Positions 49,501 through 61,765 of a stretch of 64,000 nt of DNA are shown here, in pieces; the stretch's first letter is position 1; every line of letters starts with the position of its first letter. The DNA comes from Onthophagus taurus (Eukaryota; Arthropoda; Insecta; Coleoptera; Scarabaeidae): NCBI RefSeq assembly GCF_036711975.1, contig NC_091975.1, positions 13,580,501-13,644,500 of the forward strand, given 5' to 3'. Both the position numbers and the translations under genes were made by a program. A model generated the notes under the pieces. That model was not told the origin of the DNA and ran no database searches. It worked only from the letters and a program-made list of their open reading frames with translations.

Positions 49501-52000
49501 TTTTTATCTCCAACATGGTTCAACATGTCATTTGGCTCCTAAATATCACAAATATGGTCAGCAGAATTATCGGAACCAAAAGTGATAGAAAGTTCAAACA
49601 TGGCTCAGAACGGCGTATAACGTCATAATATCACGTTTTGGGCACATTTTGTTTTTTATCTCCAACATGGTTCAACATGTCATTTGGCGCCTGAATAACA
49701 CAAATATGGTCAGCAGAATTATCGGAACCAAAAGTGATAGAAAGTTCAAACATGACTCAGAACGGCGTATAACGTCATAATATTACGTTTTGGGCACATT
49801 TTGTTTTTTATCTCCAACATGGTTCAACATGTCATTTGGCTCCCGAATATCACAAATATGGTCAGCAGAATTATCGGAACCAAAAGTGATAGAAAGTTCA
49901 AACATGGCTCAGAACGGCGTATAACGTCATAATATCACGTTTTGGGCACATTTTGTTTTTTATCTCCAACTTGCTCCAACATGTTATTTGGCGCCTGAAA
50001 ATCACAAATATGGTCAGCAGAATTATCGGAACCAAAAGTGATAGAAAGTTCAAACATGGCTCAGAACGGCGTATAACGTCATAATATCACGTTTTGGGCA
50101 CATTTTGTTTTTTATCTCCAACATGGTTCAACATGTCATTTGGATGCTAAATATCACAAATATGGTCAGCAGAATTATCGGAACTAAAAGTGATAGAAAG
50201 TTCAAACATGGCTCAGAACGGCGTATAACGTCATAATATCACGTTTTGGGCACATTTTGTTTTTCATCTCCAACTTGCTCCATCATGTCATTTGGCGCCT
50301 GAATAACACAAATATGGTCAGCAGAATTATCGGAACCAAAAGTGATAGAAAGTTCAAACATGGCTCAGAACGGCGTATAACGTCATAATATCACGTTTTG
50401 GGCACATTTTGTTTTTTATCTCCAACTTGCTCCAACATGTTATTTGGCGCCTGAAAATCACAAATATGGTCAGCAGAATTATCGGAACCAAAAGTGATAG
50501 AAAGTTCAAACATGGCTCAGAGCGGCGTATAACGTCATAATATCACGTTTTGGGCACATTTTGTTTTTTATCTCCAACTTGCTCCATCATGTCATTTGGC
50601 GCCTGAATAACACAAATATGGTCAGCAGAATTATCGGAACCAAAAGTGATAGAAAGTTCAAACATGGCTCAGAACGGCGTATAACGTCATAATATCACGT
50701 TTTGGGCACATTTTGTTTTTTATCTCCAACTTGCTCCAACATGTTATTTGGCGCCTGAAAATCACAAATATGGTCAGCAGAATTATCGGAACCAAAAGTG
50801 ATAGAAAGTTCAAACATGGCTCAGAACGGCGTATAACGTCATAATATCACGTTTTGGGCACATTTTGTTTTTTATCTCCAACATGGTTCAACATGTCATT
50901 TGGCTCCTAAATATCACAAATATGGTCAGCAGAATTATCGGAACCAAAAGTGATAGAAAGTTCAAACATGGCTCAGAACGGCGTATAACGTCATAATATC
51001 ACGTTTTGGGCACATTTTGTTTTTTATCTCCAACATGGTTCAACATGTCATTTGGCGCCTGAATAACTCAAATATGGTCAGCAGAATTATCGGAACCAAA
51101 AGTGATAGAAAGTTCAAACATGACTCAGAACGGCGTATAACGTCATAATATTACGTTTTGGGCACATTTTGTTTTTTATCTCCAACATGGTTCAACATGT
51201 CATTTGGCTCCCGAATATCACAAATATGGTCAGCAGAATTATCGGAACCAAAAGTGATAGAAAGTTCAAACATGGCTCAGAACGGCGTATAACGTCATAA
51301 TATCACGTTTTGGGCACATTTTGTTTTTTATCTCCAACTTGCTCCAACATGTTATTTGGCGCCTGAAAATCACAAATATGGTCAGCAGAATTATCGGAAC
51401 CAAAAGTGATAGAAAGTTCAAACATGGCTCAGAACGGCGTATAACGTCATAATATCACGTTTTGGGCACATTTTGTTTTTTATCTCCAACATGGTTCAAC
51501 ATGTCATTTGGATGCTAAATATCACAAATATGGTCAGCAGAATTATCGGAACTAAAAGTGATAGAAAGTTCAAACATGGCTCAGAACGGCGTATAACGTC
51601 ATAATATCACGTTTTGGGCACATTTTGTTTTTCATCTCCAACTTGCTCCATCATGTCATTTGGCGCCTGAATAACACAAATATGGTCAGCAGAATTATCG
51701 GAACCAAAAGTGATAGAAAGTTCAAACATGGCTCAGAACGGCGTATAACGTCATAATATCACGTTTTGGGCACATTTTGTTTTTTATCTCCAACTTGCTC
51801 CAACATGTTATTTGGCGCCTGAAAATCACAAATATGGTCAGCAGAATTATCGGAACCAAAAGTGATAGAAAGTTCAAACATGGCTCAGAGCGGCGTATAA
51901 CGTCATAATATCACGTTTTGGGCACATTTTGTTTTTTATCTCCAACTTGCTCCATCATGTCATTTGGCGCCTGAATAACACAAATATGGTCAGCAGAATT
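46561..52000. repeat. 9- and 12-monomer higher-order repeats
   Basis: ATGACTCAGAACGG recurs at about 46561, 47929, 49753 and 51121 (1368, 1824, 1368 bp). CAGAGCGGCG recurs at about 46872, 48696, 50520 and 51888 (1824, 1824, 1368 bp). These are exact multiples of 152 bp (9 and 12 monomers), consistent with repeated unequal exchange in register. Confidence 0.78.
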
Positions 52001-53339
52001 ATCGGAACCAAAAGTGATAGAAAGTTCAAACATGGCTCAGAACGGCGTATAACGTCATAATATCACGTTTTGGGCACATTTTGTTTTTTATCTCCAACTT
52101 GCTCCAACATGTTATTTGGCGCCTGAAAATCACAAATATGGTCAGCAGAATTATCGGAACCAAAAGTGATAGAAAGTTCAAACATGGCTCAGAACGGCGT
52201 ATAACGTCATAATATCACGTTGTGGGCACATTTTGTTTTTTATCTCCAACTTGCTCCAACATGTCATTTGGCTCCTAAATATCACAAATATGGTCAGCAG
52301 AATTATCGGAACCAAAAGTGATAGAAAGTTCAAACATGGCTCAGAACGGCGTATAACGTCATAATATCACGTTTTGGGCACATTTTGTTTTTTATCTCCA
52401 TCTTGCTCCATCATGTCATTTGGCGCCTGAATAACACAAATATGGTCAGCAGAATTATCGGAACCAAAAGTGATAGAAAGTTCAAACATGGCTCAGAACG
52501 GCGTATAACGTCATAATATCACGTTTTGGGCACATTTTGTTTTTTATCTCCAACATGGTTCAACATGTCATTTGGATGCTAAATATCACAAATATGGTCA
52601 GCAGAATTATCGGAACTAAAAGTGATAGAAAGTTCAAACATGGCTCAGAACGGCGTATAACGTCATAATATCACGTTTTGGGCACATTTTGTTTTTCATC
52701 TCCAACTTGCTCCATCATGTCATTTGGCGCCTGAATAACACAAATATGGTCAGCAGAATTATCGGAACCAAAAGTGATAGAAAGTTCAAACATGGCTCAG
52801 AACGGCGTATAACGTCATAATATCACGTTTTGGGCACATTTTGTTTTTCATCTCCAACTTGCTCCATCATGTCATTTGGCGCCTGAATAACACAAATATG
52901 GTCAGCAGAATTATCGGAACCAAAAGTGATAGAAAGTTCAAACATGGCTCAGAACGGCGTATAACGTCATAATATCACGTTTTGGGCACATTTTGTTTTT
53001 CATCTCCAACTTGCTCCATCATGTCATTTGGCGCCTGAATCAGTCAGCAGAATTATCGGAACCAAAAGTGATAGAAAATTCAAACATGGCTCAGAACGGC
53101 GTATAACGTCATAATATCACGTTTTGGGCACATTTTGTTTTTTATCTCCAACATGGTTCAACATGTCATTTGGCTCCTAAATATCACAAATATGGTCAGC
53201 AGAATTATCGGAACCAAAAGTGATAGAAAGTTCAAACATGGCTCAGAACGGCGTATAACGTCATAATATCACGTTTTGGGCACATTTTGTTTTTTATCTC
53301 CAACTTGCTCCAACATGTTATTTGGCGCCTGAAAATCAC

Positions 53340-56300
53340 AAATATGGTCAGCAGAATTATCGGAACCAAAAGTGATAGAAAGTTCAAACATGGCTCAGAA
53401 CGGCGTATAACGTCATAATATCACGTTTTGGGCACATTTTGTTTTTTATCTCCATCTTGCTCCATCATGTCATTTGGCGCCTGAATAACACAAATATGGT
53501 CAGCAGAATTATCGGAACCAAAAGTGATAGAAAGTTCAAACATGGCTCAGAACGGCGTATAACGTCATAATATCACGTTTTGGGCACATTTTGTTTTTTA
53601 TCTCCATCTTGCTCCATCATGTCATTTGGCGCCTGAATAACACAAATATGGTCAGCAGAATTATCGGAACCAAAAGTGATAGAAAGTTCAAACATGGCTC
53701 AGAACGGCGTATAACGTCATAATATCACGTTTTGGGCACATTTTGTTTTTTATCTCCAACTTGCTCCAACATGTTATTTGGCGCCTGAAAATCACAAATA
53801 TGGTCAGCAGAATTATCTTAACCAAAAGTGATAGAAAGTTCAAACATGGCTCAGAACGCGGCGTATAACGTCATAATATCACGTTTTGGGCACATTTTGT
53901 TTTTTATCTCCATCTTGCTCCATCATGTCATTTGGCGCCTGAATAACACAAATATGGTCAGCAGAATTATCGGAACCAAAAGTGATAGAAAGTTCAAACA
54001 TGGCTCAGAACGGCGTATAACGTCATAATATCACGTTTTGGGCACATTTTGTTTTTTATCTCCAACATGGTTCAACATGTCATTTGGATGCTAAATATCA
54101 CAAATATGGTCAGCAGAATTATCGGAACTAAAAGTGATAGAAAGTTCAAACATGGCTCAGAACGGCGTATAACGTCATAATATCACGTTTTGGGCACATT
54201 TTGTTTTTCATCTCCAACTTGCTCCATCATGTCATTTGGCGCCTGAATAACACAAATATGGTCAGCAGAATTATCGGAACCAAAAGTGATAGAAAGTTCA
54301 AACATGGCTCAGAACGGCGTATAACGTCATAATATCACGTTTTGGGCACATTTTGTTTTTCATCTCCAACTTGCTCCATCATGTCATTTGGCGCCTGAAT
54401 AACACAAATATGGTCAGCAGAATTATGGGAACCAAAAGTGATAGAAAATTCAAACATGGCTCAGAACGGCGTATAACGTCATAATATCACGTTTTGGGCA
54501 CATTTTGTTTTTTATCTCCAACATGGTTCAACATGTCATTTGGCTCCTAAATATCACAAATATGGTCAGCAGAATTATCGGAACCAAAAGTGATAGAAAG
54601 TTCAAACATGGCTCAGAACGGCGTATAACGTCATAATATCACGTTTTGGGCACATTTTGTTTTTTATCTCCAACTTGCTCCAACATGTTATTTGGCGCCT
54701 GAAAATCACAAATATGGTCAGCAGAATTATCGGAACCAAAAGTGATAGAAAGTTCAAACATGGCTCAGAACGGCGTATAACGTCATAATATCACGTTTTG
54801 GGCACATTTTGTTTTTTATCTCCATCTTGCTCCATCATGTCATTTGGCGCCTGAATAACACAAATATGGTCAGCAGAATTATCGGAACCAAAAGTGATAG
54901 AAAGTTCAAACATGGCTCAGAACGGCGTATAACGTCATAATATCACGTTTTGGGCACATTTTGTTTTTCATCTCCAACATGGTTCAACATGTGATTTGGC
55001 GCCTGAATAACACAAATATGGTCAGCAGAATTATCGGAACCAAAAGTGATAGAAAGTTCAAACATGGCTCAGAACGGCGTATAACGTCATAATATCACGT
55101 TTTGGGCACATTTTGTTTTTTATCTCCAACATGGTTCAACATGTCATTTGGCTCCTAAATATCACAAATATGGTCAGCAGAATTATCGGAACCAAAAGTG
55201 ATAGAAAGTTCAAACATGGCTCAGAACGGCGTATAACGTCATAATATCACGCTTTGGGCACATTTTGTTTTTTATCTCCAACTTGCTCCAACATGTTATT
55301 TGGCGCCTGAAAATCACAAATATGGTCAGCAGAATTATCGGAACCAAAAGTGATAGAAAGTTCAAACATGGCTCAGAACGGCGTATAACGTCATAATATC
55401 ACGTTTTGGGCACATTTTGTTTTTTATCTCCATCTTGCTCCATCATGTCATTTGGCGCCTGAATAACACAAATATGGTCAGCAGAATTATCGGAACCAAA
55501 AGTGATAGAAAGTTCAAACATGGCTCAGAACGGCGTATAACGTCATAATATCACGTTTTGGGCACATTTTGTTTTTCATCTCCAACATGGTTCAACATGT
55601 CATTTGGCTCCTAAATATCACAAATATGGTCAGCAGAATTATCGGAACCAAAAGTGATAGAAAGTTCAAACATGGCTCAGAACGGCGTATAACGTCATAA
55701 TATCACGTTTTGGGCACATTTTGTTTTTTATCTCCAACTTGCTCCAACATGTTATTTGGCGCCTGAAAATCACAAATATGGTCAGCAGAATTATCTTAAC
55801 CAAAAGTGATAGAAAGTTCAAACATGGCTCAGAACGGCGTATAACGTCATAATATCACGTTTTGGGCACATTTTGTTTTTTATCTCCATCTTGCTCCATC
55901 ATGTCATTTGGCGCCTGAATAACACAAATATGGTCAGCAGAATTATCGGAACCAAAAGTGATAGAAAGTTCAAACATGGCTCAGAACGGCGTATAACGTC
56001 ATAATATCACGTTTTGGGCACTTTTTGTTTTTTATCTCCAACATGGTTCAACATGTCATTTGGATGCTAAATATCACAAATATGGTCAGCAGAATTATCG
56101 GAACTAAAAGTGATAGAAAGTTCAAACATGGCTCAGAACGGCGTATAACGTCATAATATCACGTTTTGGGCACATTTTGTTTTTCATCTCCAACTTGCTC
56201 CATCATGTCATTTGGCGCCTGAATAACACAAATATGGTCAGCAGAATTATCGGAACCAAAAGTGATAGAAAGTTCAAACATGGCTCAGAACGGCGTATAA

Positions 56301-59300
56301 CGTCATAATATCACGTTTTGGGCACATTTTGTTTTTCATCTCCAACTTGCTCCATCATGTCATTTGGCGCCTGAATAACACAAATATGGTCAGCAGAATT
56401 ATCGGAACCAAAAGTGATAGAAAGTTCAAACATGGCTCAGAACGGCGTATAACGTCATAATATCACGTTTTGGGCACATTTTGTTTTTTATCTCCATCTT
56501 GCTCCATCATGTCATTTGGCGCCTGAATAACACAAATATGGTCAGCAGAATTATCGGAACCAAAAGTGATAGAAAGTTCAAACATGGCTCAGAACGGCGT
56601 ATAACGTCATAATATCACGTTTTGGGCACATTTTGTTTTTTATCTCCATCTTGCTCCATCATGTCATTTGGCGCCTGAATAACACAAATATGGTCAGCAG
56701 AATTATCGGAACCAAAAGTGATAGAAAGTTCAAACATGGCTCAGAACGGCGTATAACGTCATAATATCACGTTTTGGGCACATTTTGTTTTTTATCTCCA
56801 ACTTGCTCCAACATGTTATTTGGCGCCTGAAAATCACAAATATGGTCAGCAGAATTATCTTAACCAAAAGTGATAGAAAGTTCAAACATGGCTCAGAACG
56901 CGGCGTATAACGTCATAATATCACGTTTTGGGCACATTTTGTTTTTTATCTCCATCTTGCTCCATCATGTCATTTGGCGCCTGAATAACACAAATATGGT
57001 CAGCAGAATTATCGGAACCAAAAGTGATAGAAAGTTCAAACATGGCTCAGAACGGCGTATAACGTCATAATATCACGTTTTGGGCACATTTTGTTTTTTA
57101 TCTCCAACATGGTTCAACATGTCATTTGGATGCTAAATATCACAAATATGGTCAGCAGAATTATCGGAACTAAAAGTGATAGAAAGTTCAAACATGGCTC
57201 AGAACGGCGTATAACGTCATAATATCACGTTTTGGGCACATTTTGTTTTTCATCTCCAACTTGCTCCATCATGTCATTTGGCGCCTGAATAACACAAATA
57301 TGGTCAGCAGAATTATCGGAACCAAAAGTGATAGAAAGTTCAAACATGGCTCAGAACGGCGTATAACGTCATAATATCACGTTTTGGGCACATTTTGTTT
57401 TTCATCTCCAACTTGCTCCATCATGTCATTTGGCGCCTGAATAACACAAATATGGTCAGCAGAATTATGGGAACCAAAAGTGATAGAAAATTCAAACATG
57501 GCTCAGAACGGCGTATAACGTCATAATATCACGTTTTGGGCACATTTTGTTTTTTATCTCCAACATGGTTCAACATGTCATTTGGCTCCTAAATATCACA
57601 AATATGGTCAGCAGAATTATCGGAACCAAAAGTGATAGAAAGTTCAAACATGGCTCAGAACGGCGTATAACGTCATAATATCACGTTTTGGGCACATTTT
57701 GTTTTTTATCTCCAACTTGCTCCAACATGTTATTTGGCGCCTGAAAATCACAAATATGGTCAGCAGAATTATCGGAACCAAAAGTGATAGAAAGTTCAAA
57801 CATGGCTCAGAACGGCGTATAACGTCATAATATCACGTTTTGGGCACATTTTGTTTTTTATCTCCATCTTGCTCCATCATGTCATTTGGCGCCTGAATAA
57901 CACAAATATGGTCAGCAGAATTATCGGAACCAAAAGTGATAGAAAGTTCAAACATGGCTCAGAACGGCGTATAACGTCATAATATCACGTTTTGGGCACA
58001 TTTTGTTTTTCATCTCCAACATGGTTCAACATGTGATTTGGCGCCTGAATAACACAAATATGGTCAGCAGAATTATCGGAACCAAAAGTGATAGAAAGTT
58101 CAAACATGGCTCAGAACGGCGTATAACGTCATAATATCACGTTTTGGGCACATTTTGTTTTTTATCTCCAACATGGTTCAACATGTCATTTGGCTCCTAA
58201 ATATCACAAATATGGTCAGCAGAATTATCGGAACCAAAAGTGATAGAAAGTTCAAACATGGCTCAGAACGGCGTATAACGTCATAATATCACGCTTTGGG
58301 CACATTTTGTTTTTTATCTCCAACTTGCTCCAACATGTTATTTGGCGCCTGAAAATCACAAATATGGTCAGCAGAATTATCGGAACCAAAAGTGATAGAA
58401 AGTTCAAACATGGCTCAGAACGGCGTATAACGTCATAATATCACGTTTTGGGCACATTTTGTTTTTTATCTCCATCTTGCTCCATCATGTCATTTGGCGC
58501 CTGAATAACACAAATATGGTCAGCAGAATTATCGGAACCAAAAGTGATAGAAAGTTCAAACATGGCTCAGAACGGCGTATAACGTCATAATATCACGTTT
58601 TGGGCACATTTTGTTTTTCATCTCCAACATGGTTCAACATGTCATTTGGCTCCTAAATATCACAAATATGGTCAGCAGAATTATCGGAACCAAAAGTGAT
58701 AGAAAGTTCAAACATGGCTCAGAACGGCGTATAACGTCATAATATCACGTTTTGGGCACATTTTGTTTTTTATCTCCAACTTGCTCCAACATGTTATTTG
58801 GCGCCTGAAAATCACAAATATGGTCAGCAGAATTATCTTAACCAAAAGTGATAGAAAGTTCAAACATGGCTCAGAACGGCGTATAACGTCATAATATCAC
58901 GTTTTGGGCACATTTTGTTTTTTATCTCCATCTTGCTCCATCATGTCATTTGGCGCCTGAATAACACAAATATGGTCAGCAGAATTATCGGAACCAAAAG
59001 TGATAGAAAGTTCAAACATGGCTCAGAACGGCGTATAACGTCATAATATCACGTTTTGGGCACTTTTTGTTTTTTATCTCCAACATGGTTCAACATGTCA
59101 TTTGGATGCTAAATATCACAAATATGGTCAGCAGAATTATCGGAACTAAAAGTGATAGAAAGTTCAAACATGGCTCAGAACGGCGTATAACGTCATAATA
59201 TCACGTTTTGGGCACATTTTGTTTTTCATCTCCAACTTGCTCCATCATGTCATTTGGCGCCTGAATAACACAAATATGGTCAGCAGAATTATCGGAACCA

Positions 59301-59530
59301 AAAGTGATAGAAAGTTCAAACATGGCTCAGAACGGCGTATAACGTCATAATATCACGTTTTGGGCACATTTTGTTTTTCATCTCCAACTTGCTCCATCAT
59401 GTCATTTGGCGCCTGAATAACACAAATATGGTCAGCAGAATTATCGGAACCAAAAGTGATAGAAAGTTCAAACATGGCTCAGAACGGCGTATAACGTCAT
59501 AATATCACGTTTTGGGCACATTTTGTTTTT
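53340..59530. repeat. 20-monomer higher-order repeat, 3042 bp, two copies
   Basis: Two tandem copies offset by 3042 bp (20 x 152 + 2). Private markers occur in both: the 2-base insertion GAACGCGGCG (53855, 56897), TTATCTTAACC (about 53815 and 56857; 55795 and 58837), AATTATGGGAACC (54425, 57467) and GGGCACTTTTTG (56020, 59062). The copies diverge near 59531, where TTTTTCATC replaces TTTTTTATC. Confidence 0.85.
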
Positions 59531-59998
59531 CATCTCCAACTTGCTCCATCATGTCATTTGGCGCCTGAATAACACAAATATGGTCAGCAGAATTATCGGA
59601 ACCAAAAGTGATAGAAAGTTCAAACATGGCTCAGAACGGCGTATAACGTCATAATATCACGTTTTGGGCACATTTTGTTTTTCATCTCCAACTTGCTCCA
59701 TCATGTCATTTGGCGCCTGAATAACACAAATATGGTCAGCAGAATTATCGGAACCAAAAGTGATAGAAAATTCAAACATGGCTCAGAACGGCGTATAACG
59801 TCATAATATCACGTTTTGGGCACATTTTGTTTTTTATCTCCAACTTGCTCCAACATGTTATTTGGCGCCTGAAAATCACAAATATGGTCAGCAGAATTAT
59901 CGGAACCAAAAGTGATAGAAAGTTCAAACATGGCTCAGAACGGCGTATAACGTCATAATATCACGTTTTGGGCACATTTTGTTTTTTATCTCCAACAT

Positions 59999-60286
59999 TG
60001 TTGAATAATATAACGTATGTTATAGCGCTGGTTAACACTTCTTCGTAACGAATAACGATTTGTTGGCTTTTGTTGTAACGAATTATTTATTAATTATAAC
60101 GAAGGTACAACACGACTCAAACGACGCTCTTACAAAAATCTTATTGATAGTGACGCGCTTGTTGTCAACAACAACGAAAACAAAACAAAAACTTCTTATT
60201 GCTATGATTCTTGACAAATCGGAAAACTAATTTAAATACAAATAAAAAATGCAAAAATGTGTATAAACAAGATACAAATTACAACA
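59999..60286 (-). repeat. 3' LTR of BEL/Pao copy 2
   Basis: 288 bp, identical by eye to both LTRs of copy 1, preceded by AACAT in the satellite. Confidence 0.95.
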
Positions 60287-60479
60287 TGCCCCCCGCCTTG
60301 AAAGGACTGCCTTTCAAAAAAAAAATTAGTGAGTATATGGGAGGGGGGAGCGCTAAAGAAAACATATTATAACAAATTATTTGATTGTCTATATCTAATA
60401 GACAATCACCTAAGGTAACAATAACAAAAAAAGTAAATAATATCAAAATTAATACTAATTTGTCATTGGAAGCGGGCAA
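60279..60479 (-). CDS. Small hydrophobic frame, copy 2
   Basis: Identical 66-codon frame to 34278-34478, overlapping the integrase end and running through the polypurine tract. It has one predicted membrane segment near its N-terminal third. Its preservation in both copies says little, since the copies are identical throughout. It may be a displaced pol tail or chance. Confidence 0.28.
   Translation of the reverse strand: MPASNDKLVLILILFTFFVIVTLGDCLLDIDNQIICYNMFSLALPPPIYSLIFFLKGSPFKAGGML
60287..60299 (-). promoter_or_regulatory. Polypurine tract of copy 2
   Basis: Sense AAGGCGGGGGGCA directly before the 3' LTR, as in copy 1. Confidence 0.85.
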
Positions 60480-61765
60480 AGTTTATTGGTTGGTCGCTTG
60501 ATAATCCCGTTGGTGGTGCGTACGGTAGCAACTCTTGCAATACCATCGGATCCAGGGTGTAGAGCGATAACGCGACCATATAACCACTTCAATGTTGGTA
60601 AGTTGTCATCCTTTACTACAACCAATTCATCAATTTTAAGATTCTCTGTTTTAGTTGACCACTTGGAACGGCGTTGGAGTTCCGAAATGTATTCCTTTGA
60701 CCAACGCTTCCAAAAGTCTTGCTGAATTCGTTGCGTATATTGATAGTGGGACAGCCGATTTAACTTGACGTGATCCAGGCTTGGATCTGGTGGGGCCGAA
60801 AGCGTTCTCCCAATTAAGAAATGCGCAGGAGTTAAGGGTGTTAAATCATTGGGATCCGTGGACAAGGGTGACAAAGGGCGAGAATTTAGGATAGCTTCAA
60901 TTTGAATCAACAGCGTATAAAATTGTTCAAAGGTAAGTATTACATTGCCAACGACCCGCTTTAAATGATATTTGGTTGCTTTAACGCCTGCCTCCCATAA
61001 ACCGCCGAAATGAGGCGAATTAGGGGGAATGAATGACCAATTAATCGACTCATTCTCAATCACATCGGTTAATTGATTGGAACCTTGTAGGAACGTTTCT
61101 AACTCGTGAAGCTCGCGATTCGCGCCGACGAAATTGGTACCGTTATCCGAAAAAATCTGAGACGGCTTTCCACGGCGACCAACAAAACGCCGCAGTGCTG
61201 CAATAAAACATTCAGAAGTCAAATCCGACACCAATTCAAGGTGTATAGCACGTGTTATAAAGCATACAAATAGACAAATATAGCATTTTGAAGTTTTAGA
61301 ACCGCGACCTTTCCGATCTTTCAAAAGAAACGGGCCAGCGTAATCGACGCCGGTGGTACTGAACGGAGGTGCTGGAGTAACACGTTGCGATGGTAAATCG
61401 CCCATAATAGGCTGCGACACCCGCGGTTTTACTCGAAAACAACGCATGCAATTAAAGATTACCTTTTTGGCAAGATTTCTCCCCCCAATCGGCCAATACC
61501 GATCCCGTATTGAAGCTAGTAAATGTTGCGGACCTGCATGAAGAAGTTGTACGTGTTCGTGTTCGAAGATCAACCGCGTTAACACGTGTTTACTATGAAG
61601 TAGCATCGGGTGCTTTTTATCAACGTTATAAGACGAATTGCGTAATCGACCGCCTACGCGCATAATACCAGTGTGATCAAGAAATACGTTTAATTTAGTT
61701 AGTTCGTTTTTCTGCGGCAAACTGCCCTTGCCACTCAAATGATTGATTTCATCCTGAAATGAGTC
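60455..61765 (-). CDS. pol: BEL/Pao pol: integrase part, copy 2
   Basis: Identical in translation to the integrase tract of copy 1: HHCC zinc-binding domain, DDE catalytic residues in GVDYAG, SDNGTNF and GLWEAG, and a DUF5641-like C-terminus. It is separated from RT-RNase H by the same in-frame TGA (61768-61766). No ATG heads the tract, so it would need readthrough or complementation. Confidence 0.9.
   Translation of the reverse strand, partial: DSFQDEINHLSGKGSLPQKNELTKLNVFLDHTGIMRVGGRLRNSSYNVDKKHPMLLHSKHVLTRLIFEHEHVQLLHAGPQHLLASIRDRYWPIGGRNLAKKVIFNCMRCFRVKPRVSQPIMGDLPSQRVTPAPPFSTTGVDYAGPFLLKDRKGRGSKTSKCYICLFVCFITRAIHLELVSDLTSECFIAALRRFVGRRGKPSQIFSDNGTNFVGANRELHELETFLQGSNQLTDVIENESINWSFIPPNSPHFGGLWEAGVKATKYHLKRVVGNVILTFEQFYTLLIQIEAILNSRPLSPLSTDPNDLTPLTPAHFLIGRTLSAPPDPSLDHVKLNRLSHYQYTQRIQQDFWKRWSKEYISELQRRSKWSTKTENLKIDELVVVKDDNLPTLKWLYGRVIALHPGSDGIARVATVRTTNGIIKRPTNKLCPLPMTN

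Larger units (their letters stand above)
40088..59998. repeat. 152-bp satellite array, family B (right part)
   Basis: About 131 monomers of family B between the two retrotransposon copies. Several higher-order patterns follow one another. Variants not seen left of the first element are common here, including CATTTAGTTTTTTATC, TTTTTCATCTCC, CTCCATCTTGCTCC, CAGAGCGG and GGATGCTAAATATC. One monomer at about 53041 lacks 10 bases (GAATCAGTCAGCAG). No gene is seen. A 66-codon frame at 53828 and 56870 is repeat sequence opened by a 2-base insertion. Confidence 0.96.

Noticed and set aside
33998-60286. Simple 26-kb tandem duplication carrying the retrotransposon
   Set aside because: The satellite left of copy 1 and left of copy 2 differs within one monomer of the insertion point and belongs to different higher-order patterns.
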